Positions 50,790 to 59,361 of a DNA stretch of 64,000 bases are shown here, one piece after another. The notes beneath the pieces are model-generated. The model had not been told where the DNA came from and ran no database searches. It was given only the letters and a program-made list of their open reading frames with translations. The position numbers were made by a program, and so were the translations under genes. Every line of letters begins with the position of its first letter. Position 1 is the first letter of the stretch. The stretch is from Paracoccus binzhouensis (GTDB taxonomy: Bacteria; Pseudomonadota; Alphaproteobacteria; Rhodobacterales; Rhodobacteraceae). Location: the NCBI RefSeq assembly GCF_016446475.1, contig NZ_JAEHFP010000001.1, positions 62,001 through 126,000 of the forward strand, given 5' to 3'.

Positions 50790-51181
50790 CCCGCGCGACG
50801 GCGGTCCCCGAGACGGTTACAATCCACGTGCCATTCCGCATCGTGAAGCGCGGCGGGCGGAAAGAGATGCAGCGGCCATCAGGTACCCAAGCGCGCGGGA
50901 GGCCGGACGATACGCTCATCAAGGCGCTTGCGCGCGCGTTCCGCTGGAAGAGGATGCTCGACAACGGTGACTTTGCCACGGTAGCCGACCTCGCCGCACA
51001 GGAAGGCATCGCTGTCTCCTACCTCACGCGTGTGCTTCGGCTGACGCAGCTTGCGCCCGATCTCGTCGAGGCGATACTCGACGCACGGCATCCCCCGGGC
51101 CTAACGCTTCAGTCGCTGCGAGTGCAGATCCCCGATGAATGGTCGAGGCAGCGCGAGTCCTTGCTGCCAGGGACGGAATAA
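50786..51181 (+). CDS. HTH protein coupled to the recombinase
   Basis: The 131-aa protein MTRATAVPETVTIHVPFRIVKRGGRKEMQRP has a ParB/KorB-like helix-turn-helix (ATVADLAAQEGIAVSYLTRVLRLTQLAPDLVEAIL, near residues 65-100) and ends SRQRESLLPGTE. Its translation is coupled to the recombinase gene. A recombination directionality factor or regulator is plausible. Such proteins commonly follow this recombinase type. Confidence 0.78.
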   Translation: MTRATAVPETVTIHVPFRIVKRGGRKEMQRPSGTQARGRPDDTLIKALARAFRWKRMLDNGDFATVADLAAQEGIAVSYLTRVLRLTQLAPDLVEAILDARHPPGLTLQSLRVQIPDEWSRQRESLLPGTE

Positions 51182-51282
51182 GGCTTGCGGCATCAGTCGG
51201 CCCCGCTGTAGCTTCTCCGAGCCGTTGTCAGGCGAAAGAGCTGCCAAACCAAAGAATTGCGCGTTGATCTGAGCCGAGTTCT

Positions 51283-51311
51283 TTGACAAGCCGTTTGCTG
51301 CGCGATGGCAT
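51283..51311 (+). promoter_or_regulatory. Possible promoter of the hsd operon
   Basis: A consensus -35 TTGACA (51283-51288) is followed after 17 bp by TGGCAT, a weak -10, about 28 bp upstream of the hsdR start. The rest of the 157-bp gap shows no gene. Confidence 0.5.
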
Positions 51312-51338
51312 GTCGAAACCGGGCGAAGTAGATTGCGC

Positions 51339-53717
51339 ATGAACGAAGCCGACACCTGCAGGAAGTTCGTCGTCCCGAAGCTGCAGGAAGCAGGCTGGGA
51401 TGATCGCCCGCACGCGATAAACGAGCAGAGAACTTTTACTGACGGCCGAGTTGTATTTGTCGGCGGCAAAGCTCGCCGTGGCAAGCAGAAGCGCTCAGAC
51501 TATCTTCTCCGCTATAATCCGGATTTCCCGATCGCCGTCGTTGAGGCCAAATCCCGCTACCGGCACGCCGCGGAGGGCCTCCAACAAGCCAAGGAATATG
51601 CAGAAATCCTTGGACTTCGGTTCGCGTATTCGACCAACGGGATCGAGATTGTCGAGTTCGACTACACGACCGGCATCGAGCGAACGATCTCGGATTTCCC
51701 GGCGCCTGATGACCTTTGGGCTCGGCTCCGCCGCGCCGAGGGCATTGTCGACGACCAAGTGGCCGAACGGCTGCTGACGCCCACCTTTCCAGACCGAGCC
51801 AAACCCCTTCGCTACTATCAGGAAATCGCGGTGAACCGCGCGGTCCAAGTGGCCCTTCAGGGCAGGAAGCGGGCCCTTCTCACACTGTGCACCGGAGCGG
51901 GCAAGACTGCCGTCGCCTTCCAGATCTGCTGGAAGCTATGGTCAGCACGCTGGAATTCCAAAGGGGTCAACCGAAACCCGAAGATGCTGTTTCTCGCTGA
52001 TCGCAACGTCCTGGTCGACGATCCGATGGCAAAAGACTTCAGCCCGTTTGGCGACGCCCGTCACAAGATAGCTGGCGGCGTGGCGGTCAAGAGCCGCGAC
52101 ATGTATTTCGCGATCTACCAGTCCATCGCGCGTGACGAGAACCGTCCCGGCCTCTACCGAGAGTATGCGCGCGACTTCTTCGATCTCATCATAATTGACG
52201 AATGCCATCGTGGCAGTGCGCGCGACGACAGCAATTGGCGAGAAATCCTCGAGTGGTTCGAGCCTGCGACCCAGATCGGGATGACAGCGACGCCGCGGCG
52301 AGAGGATAACGTCGACACCTACAACTATTTCGGCGATCCGCTTTATGAATACAGCCTGGCGCAGGGCATCGCTGACGGCTTCCTGGCCCCGTATCGCGTC
52401 CATCGCGTCATATCGGACTACGACGCTGCAGGCTGGCGACCAACGCGGGGTGAACTTGATCGCTATGGTCGCGAGATCCCCGACGCCGAATACTCGACGC
52501 GGGACTTCGAGCGGGTCGTGGCGCTGCGGGCTCGAACTCAGGCCATTGCGAAACATCTCGCGGGCTTCATGGCCGAGACCGACCGCTTCGCGAAGACCAT
52601 CGTCTTCTGCGTCGACCAGGAACACGCGCTCGAAATGCGGCAGGCGCTCGCCGCCCTGAACACCGATCTCGTGAAGGACCATCCCGACTACGTTTGCCGT
52701 GTGACGTCCGACGAAGGCGATGTGGGAAGCGCGCACAGGGCGAAGTTTCAGGATGTCGAGACCCAGACGCCGGTCATCCTCACCACGTCGCAGCTTCTCA
52801 CGACCGGCGTGGACGCCCCGACCTGCAAGAACGTGGTGCTCGCGCGGGTCGTCGGCTCCATGCCGGAGTTCAAGCAGATCATCGGACGGGGCACCCGTCT
52901 CCGGCCCGACTACGGCAAGCTCGCCTTCAACATCATCGACTACACCGGAACCGCGACGCGCATGTTCGCCGATCCCGCCTTTGACGGCGATCCCGTCCGC
53001 GAGGACGAAGCGGTGATCAATGCGGACGGCGACATCGTGGAAGAGCGCGAGATCGAAGAAGTGGCGCCGGATCCGGACGATTTTCCTGAAGGGCCCGATA
53101 TCCCGGATGGACCGGTCGAGCTGGGGGACGAGGGCGAGAACGGGCCCCGCAAGTTCTATGTCGACGGCGGCGAGGTCGCGATCGTCCGGCACCTCGTGTA
53201 CGAACTCGATTCTGACGGCCGGCAACTCGCCTGCCGCCAGCTCACCGATTACACTGGCGACAAGGTCCGCACACTCTACCCCAATGCGTCGGAACTGCGC
53301 ACGGACTGGCTCGATCCCGAACGCCGGGCGGAAATCGTCGAGCGGCTCGAGGAAAAGGGCATCGACCTCGATTCCCTGGCTGATGCAGTCGGAAAGCCGG
53401 AGGCCGACCCGTTCGATCTCCTTTGCCATCTCGCCTATAACGCGCCGCTGCGCACCCGGCGCGAGCGCGCTGACCGTCTGGTGAGGGAGCAGGACGAGTT
53501 TCTGGACCGCTTCGGGCCGGATGCCCGCGAAGTTCTGGATGCCGTGCTTGAAAAGTATGCCGAACATGGCAGTGCCCAGTTCAAGCTGCCCGACATCCTT
53601 GAAGTGCCCCCGTTCAACGAGTGGGGCAACGTCATAGAAATCGCCGCCCGCTTCGGCGGGGGCAAGGAGCTGCGCAGCGCCGTCACCGAGCTGCAGCGTC
53701 TGCTCTACACCGCTTGA
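51339..53717 (+). CDS. hsdR: Type I restriction enzyme R subunit
   Basis: The 792-aa protein has an N-terminal nuclease domain with FPIAVVEAKSRYRHAAEGLQQAKEYAEIL (E-x-K and the QxxxY-like motif). SF2 translocase motifs follow: LCTGAGKTAVAFQ, LIIIDECHRGSARD, GMTATPRRED, TTGVDAPTCKNVVLAR and QIIGRGTRLRPDYG. The length fits the EcoEI-like R subunits. It pumps and cleaves unmodified DNA with HsdM and HsdS. The ATG at 51339 is preferred over a TTG two codons upstream. Confidence 0.95.
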   Translation: MNEADTCRKFVVPKLQEAGWDDRPHAINEQRTFTDGRVVFVGGKARRGKQKRSDYLLRYNPDFPIAVVEAKSRYRHAAEGLQQAKEYAEILGLRFAYSTNGIEIVEFDYTTGIERTISDFPAPDDLWARLRRAEGIVDDQVAERLLTPTFPDRAKPLRYYQEIAVNRAVQVALQGRKRALLTLCTGAGKTAVAFQICWKLWSARWNSKGVNRNPKMLFLADRNVLVDDPMAKDFSPFGDARHKIAGGVAVKSRDMYFAIYQSIARDENRPGLYREYARDFFDLIIIDECHRGSARDDSNWREILEWFEPATQIGMTATPRREDNVDTYNYFGDPLYEYSLAQGIADGFLAPYRVHRVISDYDAAGWRPTRGELDRYGREIPDAEYSTRDFERVVALRARTQAIAKHLAGFMAETDRFAKTIVFCVDQEHALEMRQALAALNTDLVKDHPDYVCRVTSDEGDVGSAHRAKFQDVETQTPVILTTSQLLTTGVDAPTCKNVVLARVVGSMPEFKQIIGRGTRLRPDYGKLAFNIIDYTGTATRMFADPAFDGDPVREDEAVINADGDIVEEREIEEVAPDPDDFPEGPDIPDGPVELGDEGENGPRKFYVDGGEVAIVRHLVYELDSDGRQLACRQLTDYTGDKVRTLYPNASELRTDWLDPERRAEIVERLEEKGIDLDSLADAVGKPEADPFDLLCHLAYNAPLRTRRERADRLVREQDEFLDRFGPDAREVLDAVLEKYAEHGSAQFKLPDILEVPPFNEWGNVIEIAARFGGGKELRSAVTELQRLLYTA

Positions 53718-53734
53718 ATTGAAGGAGCTCTATC

Positions 53735-55300
53735 TTGGCTACAACCGCCCGAAAGAAGGCTGCGCCGAAGCAACTGACCACTGCCCAGCGTCTCGACAGC
53801 ATCATCAAGTCCGCCCGCAAGATCATGCGGAAGGACAAGGGGCTGAACGGCGACCTTGATCGGTTGCCGATGCTCACCTGGATCATGTTCCTGAAGTTCC
53901 TCGACGACATGGAGCGGATCGAGGAGGGACGCGCAGAACTTGCTGGCAAGGATTATCGCTCGATCATCGAGGCCCCTTATCGCTGGCGCGATTGGGCGGC
54001 GGACGCCGATGGCATCACCGGTCCCGACCTCCTGTCGTTTCTCGTTTCCGAAATGACCGAGCGCCCGGACGGCACACGCGGCCCGGGGCTCTTCGCCTAT
54101 CTCCGAGGCTTGCGCGGCGACAATGGGCGGCGCGAGCGGCGCGACGTGATCGCAACCGTCTTCCAGGGCTTCGCCAACCGGATGGAAAGCGGCTACCTGC
54201 TGCGCGACGTGGTCAATCTGATCGACGGCATCCATTTCGATTCTTCGGAAGAAGTTCACACCCTCGGGCGCCTGTACGAGACGCTGCTGCGCGAGATGCG
54301 GGACGCTGCAGGAGACTCGGGCGAGTTCTACACGCCCCGGCCTGTCGTGCGGTTCATGGTCGAAGTGACCGACCCCAAGCTAGGCGAAACCATCCTGGAC
54401 CCGGCATGCGGCACCGGGGGATTTCTGACCGAGGCGTTCCTGCATCTCGAGCGCCAGGCCGATACGGTCGAGAAGCGGCGCATCCTCCAGGAAGACAGTT
54501 TCTTCGGCGGCGAGGCCAAGTCGCTGCCGTTCCTGCTGTCCCAGCTCAACCTCCTGCTGCACGGCCTGCATGCCCCGCGCATTGACCCCGGCAATGCCCT
54601 TCGCTTCCGCTTGGCCGAGATCGGCGAGGATCAGCGGGTCAACGTCATCCTGACCAATCCGCCGTTCGGCGGCGAGGAGGAGGCAGGCATCCTCAACAAC
54701 TTCCCTGAGGACCGGCGCACGGCCGAGACGGCACTGCTGTTCCTGCAACTGATCATGCGGCGGCTGAAGCGCGCCGGGCGCGGGCGGGCCGCGGTCGTCG
54801 TTCCGCACGGCACGCTGTTCGGCGATGGCATCTCGGCGCGGATCAAGGCGGACCTGCTCGAGAAGTTCAACCTGCATACGGTGGTCCGGCTGCGTGAAGG
54901 GGTGTTCGCGCCCTATACGGACATCCCGGCAAACCTGATCTTCTTCGACACGACCGGGCCGACGAAGGACATCTGGTACTACGAGATGCCGCTGCCGGAG
55001 GGCCGCAAGAAGTACTCGAAGACCGCGCCCATGGCCTATGAGGAGTTTGCGGACTGCCTCGCCTGGTGGAAGAAGCGCGAGCCGAGCGAGCGCGCCTGGA
55101 AGGTCTCCGCGACTGATCTGATCCAGCGCGACGAGCAGGATCGCGTTGTCGCCTGTAACCTGGACATCAAGAACCCGCATTCCGGCGCGATCGCCGATCA
55201 TCGCGCGCCGGCCGAGATCGTGGACGCGATCATCGCACAGGAACAGCGGATCCTCGGCATCATGGACGAGATAAAGGCCGTGCTGGCGGAGCGGGTGTGA
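53735..55300 (+). CDS. hsdM: Type I DNA methyltransferase M subunit
   Basis: The 521-aa protein has the N12-type helical domain, GEFYTPRPVVRFMVE, SAM motif DPACGTGGFLTEAF and catalytic ILTNPPFGGEEE. It methylates adenine in the bipartite target. The start is TTG at 53735, behind GAAGGAG at good spacing and 17 bp after hsdR. Its stop overlaps the hsdS start (TGATG). Confidence 0.95.
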   Translation: MATTARKKAAPKQLTTAQRLDSIIKSARKIMRKDKGLNGDLDRLPMLTWIMFLKFLDDMERIEEGRAELAGKDYRSIIEAPYRWRDWAADADGITGPDLLSFLVSEMTERPDGTRGPGLFAYLRGLRGDNGRRERRDVIATVFQGFANRMESGYLLRDVVNLIDGIHFDSSEEVHTLGRLYETLLREMRDAAGDSGEFYTPRPVVRFMVEVTDPKLGETILDPACGTGGFLTEAFLHLERQADTVEKRRILQEDSFFGGEAKSLPFLLSQLNLLLHGLHAPRIDPGNALRFRLAEIGEDQRVNVILTNPPFGGEEEAGILNNFPEDRRTAETALLFLQLIMRRLKRAGRGRAAVVVPHGTLFGDGISARIKADLLEKFNLHTVVRLREGVFAPYTDIPANLIFFDTTGPTKDIWYYEMPLPEGRKKYSKTAPMAYEEFADCLAWWKKREPSERAWKVSATDLIQRDEQDRVVACNLDIKNPHSGAIADHRAPAEIVDAIIAQEQRILGIMDEIKAVLAERV

Positions 55301-56457
55301 TGGTCACCGCAAAAGTTCCGCTCTCAGACCTGTTGTCCCTGGTTTCTGATCCATGCCGCGTCGATCCACGCGGCAGCTACCCAAACCTCGGGATCTACAG
55401 CTTTGCCCGCGGCGTCTTCGGCAAGCCACCGATCGACGGGGCCCAGACGAGCGCCAACACGCTCTACCGGGTGCGGAAAGGCCAGTTCATTTACAGTCGG
55501 CTTTTTGCATTTGAGGGAGCTTACGCCATCGTTCCCGAGGAAATGGATGGCGTCTTCGTCTCGAACGAATATCCCACCTTCGATGTCGATCAGGACCATC
55601 TGCTGCCTCGATACCTGTACTGGTTGTTCCAACGCCGTGACGTGTGGCGGCAGGTCGCGGTCGGCGCCAAGGGAATGGGCGACCGCAGGCAACGTGTGCA
55701 CCCCGACAAGGTGCTGAGCTACCGGATCGACCTTCCGTCCCTTGGCGACCAGCGCCGCATCATTGAAAAGCTCGACCGGGTCGCGGCGCTGGTGGACGAC
55801 CGCCGCAACGCCATCGAGGCGGCCGAGCGCGAGACGCAGGCGTTGCTGCTGAAAGCCTTCCAGCGCGCCATCGACGGCGCCCCCCTGCGCCCCATGGCCG
55901 AGGTCGCGCCGCTGGTGCGAAGACCGGTCGAGATCGATCTCGACGCTGCCTATCCGGAACTCGGCGTCCGGTCATTCGGTCGGGGCACGTTCCACAAACC
56001 CGAACTGCCCGGCGTTGAGGTCGGCAACAAGAAGCTGTTCCGCATCTGCGCGGGCGACCTCGTGTTCAACATCGTCTTTGCCTGGGAAGGCGCTGTCGCC
56101 GTCGCTCAGCCAGAAGACGATGGCCGGGTCGGCTCACATCGTTTCCTGACCTGCGTTCCCGCGCCGGAAACCGCAACCGTCGAGTTCCTACGCTTCTATT
56201 TCTCGGCGCCCGAGGGATTGCAGAAGCTGGGTGAAGCATCTCCTGGCGGAGCGGGACGGAACCGGACGCTGGGATTGAAGAAGCTCGAAAGCTTGCAAGT
56301 GCCGGTCCCACCAATCGGTCGACAGCACTGGTTCGACCGCCTTCAGACGAAGGCGCACGAAGCCCGCACCATCCGCGCCAACACCGCGCAGGATGTGGAG
56401 GCCCTGATTCCGGCCATGCTGCACGAGATCTTCGACGGTGGGGCGAAGGCCGCGTGA
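55300..56457 (+). CDS. hsdS: Type I specificity S subunit
   Basis: The 385-aa protein has two target-recognition halves. The first runs about residues 1-165 (PNLGIYSFARGVFGKPPIDG). The second runs about 195-345 (PELGVRSFGRGTFHKPELPG). Each half ends in a conserved spacer helix (LGDQRRIIEKLDRVAALVDDRR; QTKAHEARTIRANTAQDVEAL). The repeated G-I/V-R/Y-SFGRG-F pattern shows the internal duplication. It decides the DNA target. GTG at 55297 is an alternative start. Confidence 0.93.
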   Translation: MVTAKVPLSDLLSLVSDPCRVDPRGSYPNLGIYSFARGVFGKPPIDGAQTSANTLYRVRKGQFIYSRLFAFEGAYAIVPEEMDGVFVSNEYPTFDVDQDHLLPRYLYWLFQRRDVWRQVAVGAKGMGDRRQRVHPDKVLSYRIDLPSLGDQRRIIEKLDRVAALVDDRRNAIEAAERETQALLLKAFQRAIDGAPLRPMAEVAPLVRRPVEIDLDAAYPELGVRSFGRGTFHKPELPGVEVGNKKLFRICAGDLVFNIVFAWEGAVAVAQPEDDGRVGSHRFLTCVPAPETATVEFLRFYFSAPEGLQKLGEASPGGAGRNRTLGLKKLESLQVPVPPIGRQHWFDRLQTKAHEARTIRANTAQDVEALIPAMLHEIFDGGAKAA

Positions 56458-57035
56458 CTGTGAGCCGGGACGATCAGCCCGATCTGCTATCGGACCTTTC
56501 GGATCTGGACTTCGTCCGTCATCTGCTGGCCGACCTTCATGACGACCTGCCAGGGAAAGTCGGCCGTTTCCGGATGCTGACAGATCTGGGCGGCCAGATG
56601 GGTCGATCCGGGACGATGATTTTCGGCGGCCATGCGGCCTATCACGCTTGGGTCGAAGCGCGTTCGTCGTTCGTGCACGGCAACTATGTGGCGACGATCC
56701 TGCTGTGTCAGGGCCTCGTGGAGCATCTGCTGGCGGCATATCTTCACGCCGGGCTTCTGGTTGATGACATTCCGGATCGCATCCAGTTCGCCGACACCCT
56801 CCGCCGCTGCCGAGAGCGCGAGGTAGTCTCTGATGAAGACGTCACCGACCTCCGCCGCATGATGGCGCTGCGAAACCCGTTGTCGCACTTCCGGCATGTC
56901 GATGACGGCAGCAGTCTTGATCGTCGTAGCATCGATGAGAGCAGATCGGCGGACGACCTGCTGCGCCATGACGCGATCTTTTCGATCGGTCTCGCCGTTC
57001 GGATGCTTTCAAGGCCTGCGTTCCGGCTCGGCTAG
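56454..57035 (+). CDS. HEPN-like protein coupled to the type I operon
   Basis: The 193-aa protein starts at GTG overlapping the hsdS stop (GTGA). It is largely helical. HAWVEARSSFVHGNYVATILLCQGLVEHLLAAYL resembles a HEPN core helix. RNPLSH (R140-x4-H145, Asn after Arg) matches the R-x4-6-H motif of HEPN RNases. HEPN proteins in defence operons often cut RNA. Translational coupling to hsdS suggests joint action, for example as a back-up effector. The HEPN call is an inference from motif and helix content. Confidence 0.75.
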   Translation: MTVSRDDQPDLLSDLSDLDFVRHLLADLHDDLPGKVGRFRMLTDLGGQMGRSGTMIFGGHAAYHAWVEARSSFVHGNYVATILLCQGLVEHLLAAYLHAGLLVDDIPDRIQFADTLRRCREREVVSDEDVTDLRRMMALRNPLSHFRHVDDGSSLDRRSIDESRSADDLLRHDAIFSIGLAVRMLSRPAFRLG

Positions 57036-57055
57036 CAATCGGGGCCACCAGCTGG

Positions 57056-57967
57056 TCATCGTCGAACGGACCGAGTTTTTGGTGGCGTGATCCGATCACC
57101 CTTCGCCAAGATGTAGTCGGCGATCTTGTGCCCGAGGGGATGGGGCCCCGCCCACAGCATGTAGTAGATTGGGACACCTCGCGTGTTCCTGACGACACTC
57201 GGTGTGGCGGCGTGGCCGAACAAGGTCTTCAGGCGGCCGACGTAGTGGTCAAGAAGCCGCTTGGCTGCATCGTCAACCTTGTGGCGGGTCGTATCCCCGA
57301 AGAGGTCGGTGCGCTCTGCGTAGACGAGGCTCTCCCAGTCCGCACCGCCGAAGCAGCCGTTCAGCCCCGCGCGCCAAGTTTCGGGAATGTCACCCGAGCG
57401 CGTGATCAATCTGTTGATGGCCATTCCAAGCGGGAAGTTTATGATCACCTCAAACTTCTTGGTTGATCCCAGAGCCGCGACGGTTCGCCAGTCCAGGTGG
57501 GGGCCATAAGGATCGAGGAAAGCAACACCCCTCATGTTCCGCCCCGCAATCCGCGGGACCAGCTTCTGGATCAATTCGTTCGCGTCGCCAACCTGAACGC
57601 TGATCTTTCGAGCCGGGTACTCGGCCCTCAAGCCCTCGAGAAGGGCCGCGCGCCCTGCATCTGCGTCAAAGAAATGATATTGGGTGAAAGGGTGTTCGAG
57701 AGCGAGGGCTCGGTGCGGGGAGCCTTCGATGAACTGCTCCTCGGACCGAACGAACTCGTCATCAAGAAGCTGAAGGTCTTCGTCATCAGCACCGGCCCAG
57801 GCGTCGCGGATTCTTGACCGTCCCGCGCCGGCGAATGCGTCGACGTAGACCAGTTCGAAGGACTGTTTCTTCAGCGCAATGGTGTAAGCGTGAAGATATG
57901 CCTCGAGGCCATCGAGCTTTTGCCGAGCCCATGGGCCAACCGTATTTTCAATATGCGATTTCTTCAA
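57056..57967 (-). CDS. tcmP: Three-Cys-motif partner protein TcmP
   Basis: The 303-aa protein starts at TTG 57967 (KKSHIENTVGPWARQKLDGLEAYLHAY). It has YVDAFAGAGRSR near residue 43, a nucleotide- or SAM-binding-like loop, and VAFLDPYGPHLDW, the hallmark pair of the TcmP family. It always occurs beside a DUF5131 (Gp37/Gp68) gene, which lies just upstream here. The reaction is unknown; a methyltransferase-like fold is likely. It is convergent with the HEPN-like gene, 20 bp away. Confidence 0.88.
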   Translation of the reverse strand: MKKSHIENTVGPWARQKLDGLEAYLHAYTIALKKQSFELVYVDAFAGAGRSRIRDAWAGADDEDLQLLDDEFVRSEEQFIEGSPHRALALEHPFTQYHFFDADAGRAALLEGLRAEYPARKISVQVGDANELIQKLVPRIAGRNMRGVAFLDPYGPHLDWRTVAALGSTKKFEVIINFPLGMAINRLITRSGDIPETWRAGLNGCFGGADWESLVYAERTDLFGDTTRHKVDDAAKRLLDHYVGRLKTLFGHAATPSVVRNTRGVPIYYMLWAGPHPLGHKIADYILAKGDRITPPKTRSVRR

Positions 57968-57994
57968 TGATGGCGGTACTCCGTGCGAAATGGT

Positions 57995-58753
57995 TCACGC
58001 TGAAATCTGATCGAGGATCGGCTTCGGGACGATTTGCCACGGAAAGCCGTTCCATTCCTCACCATCGAGCAGACGCCCCCCCGACTTCGGACGGGCGCCA
58101 CCCCATTGTTTGAAGAAGAAAGCGACGTCGTCACGTTCGCAGATGTCCCGGATCTGGCGGGCCCAGCTTTCGTCCATGGGCCGAGCCCGGGGCCCGCTCT
58201 CCCCCCCGACGATGGCCCAAGCGACGCCCTGCAGATCGACATCCCCGACCGGTCCGAGCAGCGGCTCGAACGAGATGAAGCGCGCGTCGGAATTGATCTG
58301 CTTCAGGTGCTCGATCCGGCTCGCGTGCGCGGCGTCCTCGACAGAAACGCCGAGCCAGATGTGCCGAGGGACCGGCCCTCCATCATACCGCTTCCGAACG
58401 TAGTTGCGCATGAGCGAGCTGCGCTTGGTCAGCACCTGGTAGACGTGCCAGTCCGCCAGCTCCATGGCGTCGAACACCGCGTCGATGAATGTACGGTCGA
58501 TGTCCTTGTGGAAGAGGTCGCTCATCGAGTTCACGAAGATCATCCGCGGCTTTTTCCAGAGCACGGGCTGCTTCAGCCTCGACGGCCAGAGTGTCAGGTC
58601 AAAGCCCTGCTCGTAGGGGTGTCCAGGGATTCCACGCCAGCGCTCTGCGAACCGCTCGGCGTAGCAGTTGTCACAACCGGGACCGACCTTGGTGCAGCCC
58701 GTCACCGGGTTCCACGTCGCGTCCGTCCATTCGATGTCTGACTTCTGGGCCAA
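57995..58753 (-). CDS. DUF5131 (phage Gp37/Gp68) three-Cys-motif protein
   Basis: The 252-aa protein starts at TTG 58753 (AQKSDIEWTDATWNPVTG), with GAGG upstream. The three cysteines C20, C27 and C30 (GCTKVGPGCDNCY) form the motif that names the partner family. MIFVNSMSDLFH, VLTKRS and WAIVGGESGPRARPM follow. The fold is related to radical-SAM-like TIM barrels, but a standard C-x3-C-x2-C is absent. It is paired with TcmP 27 bp downstream. Function unknown; phage homologues exist. Confidence 0.9.
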   Translation of the reverse strand: MAQKSDIEWTDATWNPVTGCTKVGPGCDNCYAERFAERWRGIPGHPYEQGFDLTLWPSRLKQPVLWKKPRMIFVNSMSDLFHKDIDRTFIDAVFDAMELADWHVYQVLTKRSSLMRNYVRKRYDGGPVPRHIWLGVSVEDAAHASRIEHLKQINSDARFISFEPLLGPVGDVDLQGVAWAIVGGESGPRARPMDESWARQIRDICERDDVAFFFKQWGGARPKSGGRLLDGEEWNGFPWQIVPKPILDQISA

Positions 58754-59084
58754 CTGCTCGCCTCACACTTTTTCACAACAGTAACACGCGGTTGACTCAG
58801 CACAAAGCACGAACAGCGGCTGGGGTGAGATTGGTCCTAGCCGCAGCCGAACCAGCGCGCAACGGGCGGCGTTCGATCTCTGTTCCATCCGCCATCCAGA
58901 TGGATTTTCCAAATCGCGTGCATCACGGACTTCGAAAGATCACTTGAAAGCAATGACTTAAAGCTGTTCACCGAAAGCGCGGCGGTTAACAGATCCGGAG
59001 AATATCGGCCCGGAGAGAACGCGTGTGCGCCCTTCGGGGCGTAGGCCGGTTAACAGCCCAACCCGCATAACCCCCGAAAACAAC
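58754..59084. other. Intergenic region, no gene seen
   Basis: This 331-bp stretch between the DUF5131 gene and the tRNA-Ser terminator is more AT-rich than its surroundings. It should hold the promoter of the minus-strand pair, but no clear -35/-10 stands out. No open frame with protein-like features was found on either strand. Confidence 0.5.
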
Positions 59085-59108
59085 GGAAAAATCCGGCTGC
59101 AGCCGGAT
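59085..59108 (-). terminator. Terminator of tRNA-Ser
   Basis: An 18-bp perfect palindrome ATCCGGCTGCAGCCGGAT (59091-59108) is followed on the minus strand by TTTT. It lies 27 bp after the tRNA 3' end. Confidence 0.8.
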
Positions 59109-59134
59109 CGGGAGAACGCTTTCGCGAGGGCAAG

Positions 59135-59224
59135 TGGCGGAGAGGGTGGGATTCGAACCCACGGAACCCGTGAAGGCTCAACGGTTTTCGAGACCGCCCC
59201 GTTCGACCACTCCGGCACCTCTCC
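59135..59224 (-). tRNA. tRNA-Ser (anticodon CGA)
   Basis: This 90-nt type II tRNA has acceptor GGAGAGG/CCTCTCC, a loop CTCGAAA with anticodon CGA (reads UCG), a long variable arm, T-loop GTTCGAATCC, and encoded 3' GCCA. Its 3' end faces the defence block, a possible island insertion point, but no repeat of the 3' end was found. Confidence 0.95.
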
Positions 59225-59246
59225 GCGCTTTCTGGGTGGTGGCGGG

Positions 59247-59275
59247 GATTTAGACGGGCAGGGGTTGAAGCGCAA
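59247..59275 (-). promoter_or_regulatory. Probable promoter of tRNA-Ser
   Basis: On the minus strand -35 TTGCGC and -10 TAAATC are 17 bp apart and end 22 bp before the tRNA 5' end. Confidence 0.6.
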
Positions 59276-59361
59276 GGGCCTTCGCGCGAAAACCGCGAAA
59301 ATTTTCCTGCGAGGTGGATCATGGCAGCAAGCGCGCAATTCCCGGGGCAGGGGACGCCGGC

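Larger units (their letters stand above)
10098..51181. mobile_element. Prophage, about 41 kb, siphovirus-like
   Basis: The region carries a full set of phage modules: regulation, recombination, replication, methylation, packaging, head, tail, lysis, and a large serine recombinase. Nearly all genes are on the minus strand, opposite to the host kdp operon. The left edge is set by the end of kdpE (10097) and the last phage gene (10111). The right edge is placed after the recombinase cassette (51181), but the restriction block beyond may also belong to the element. I could not find convincing attachment-site repeats. No CI-like repressor was recognised. Most structural genes look intact, so the prophage may be inducible. 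Confidence 0.85.
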
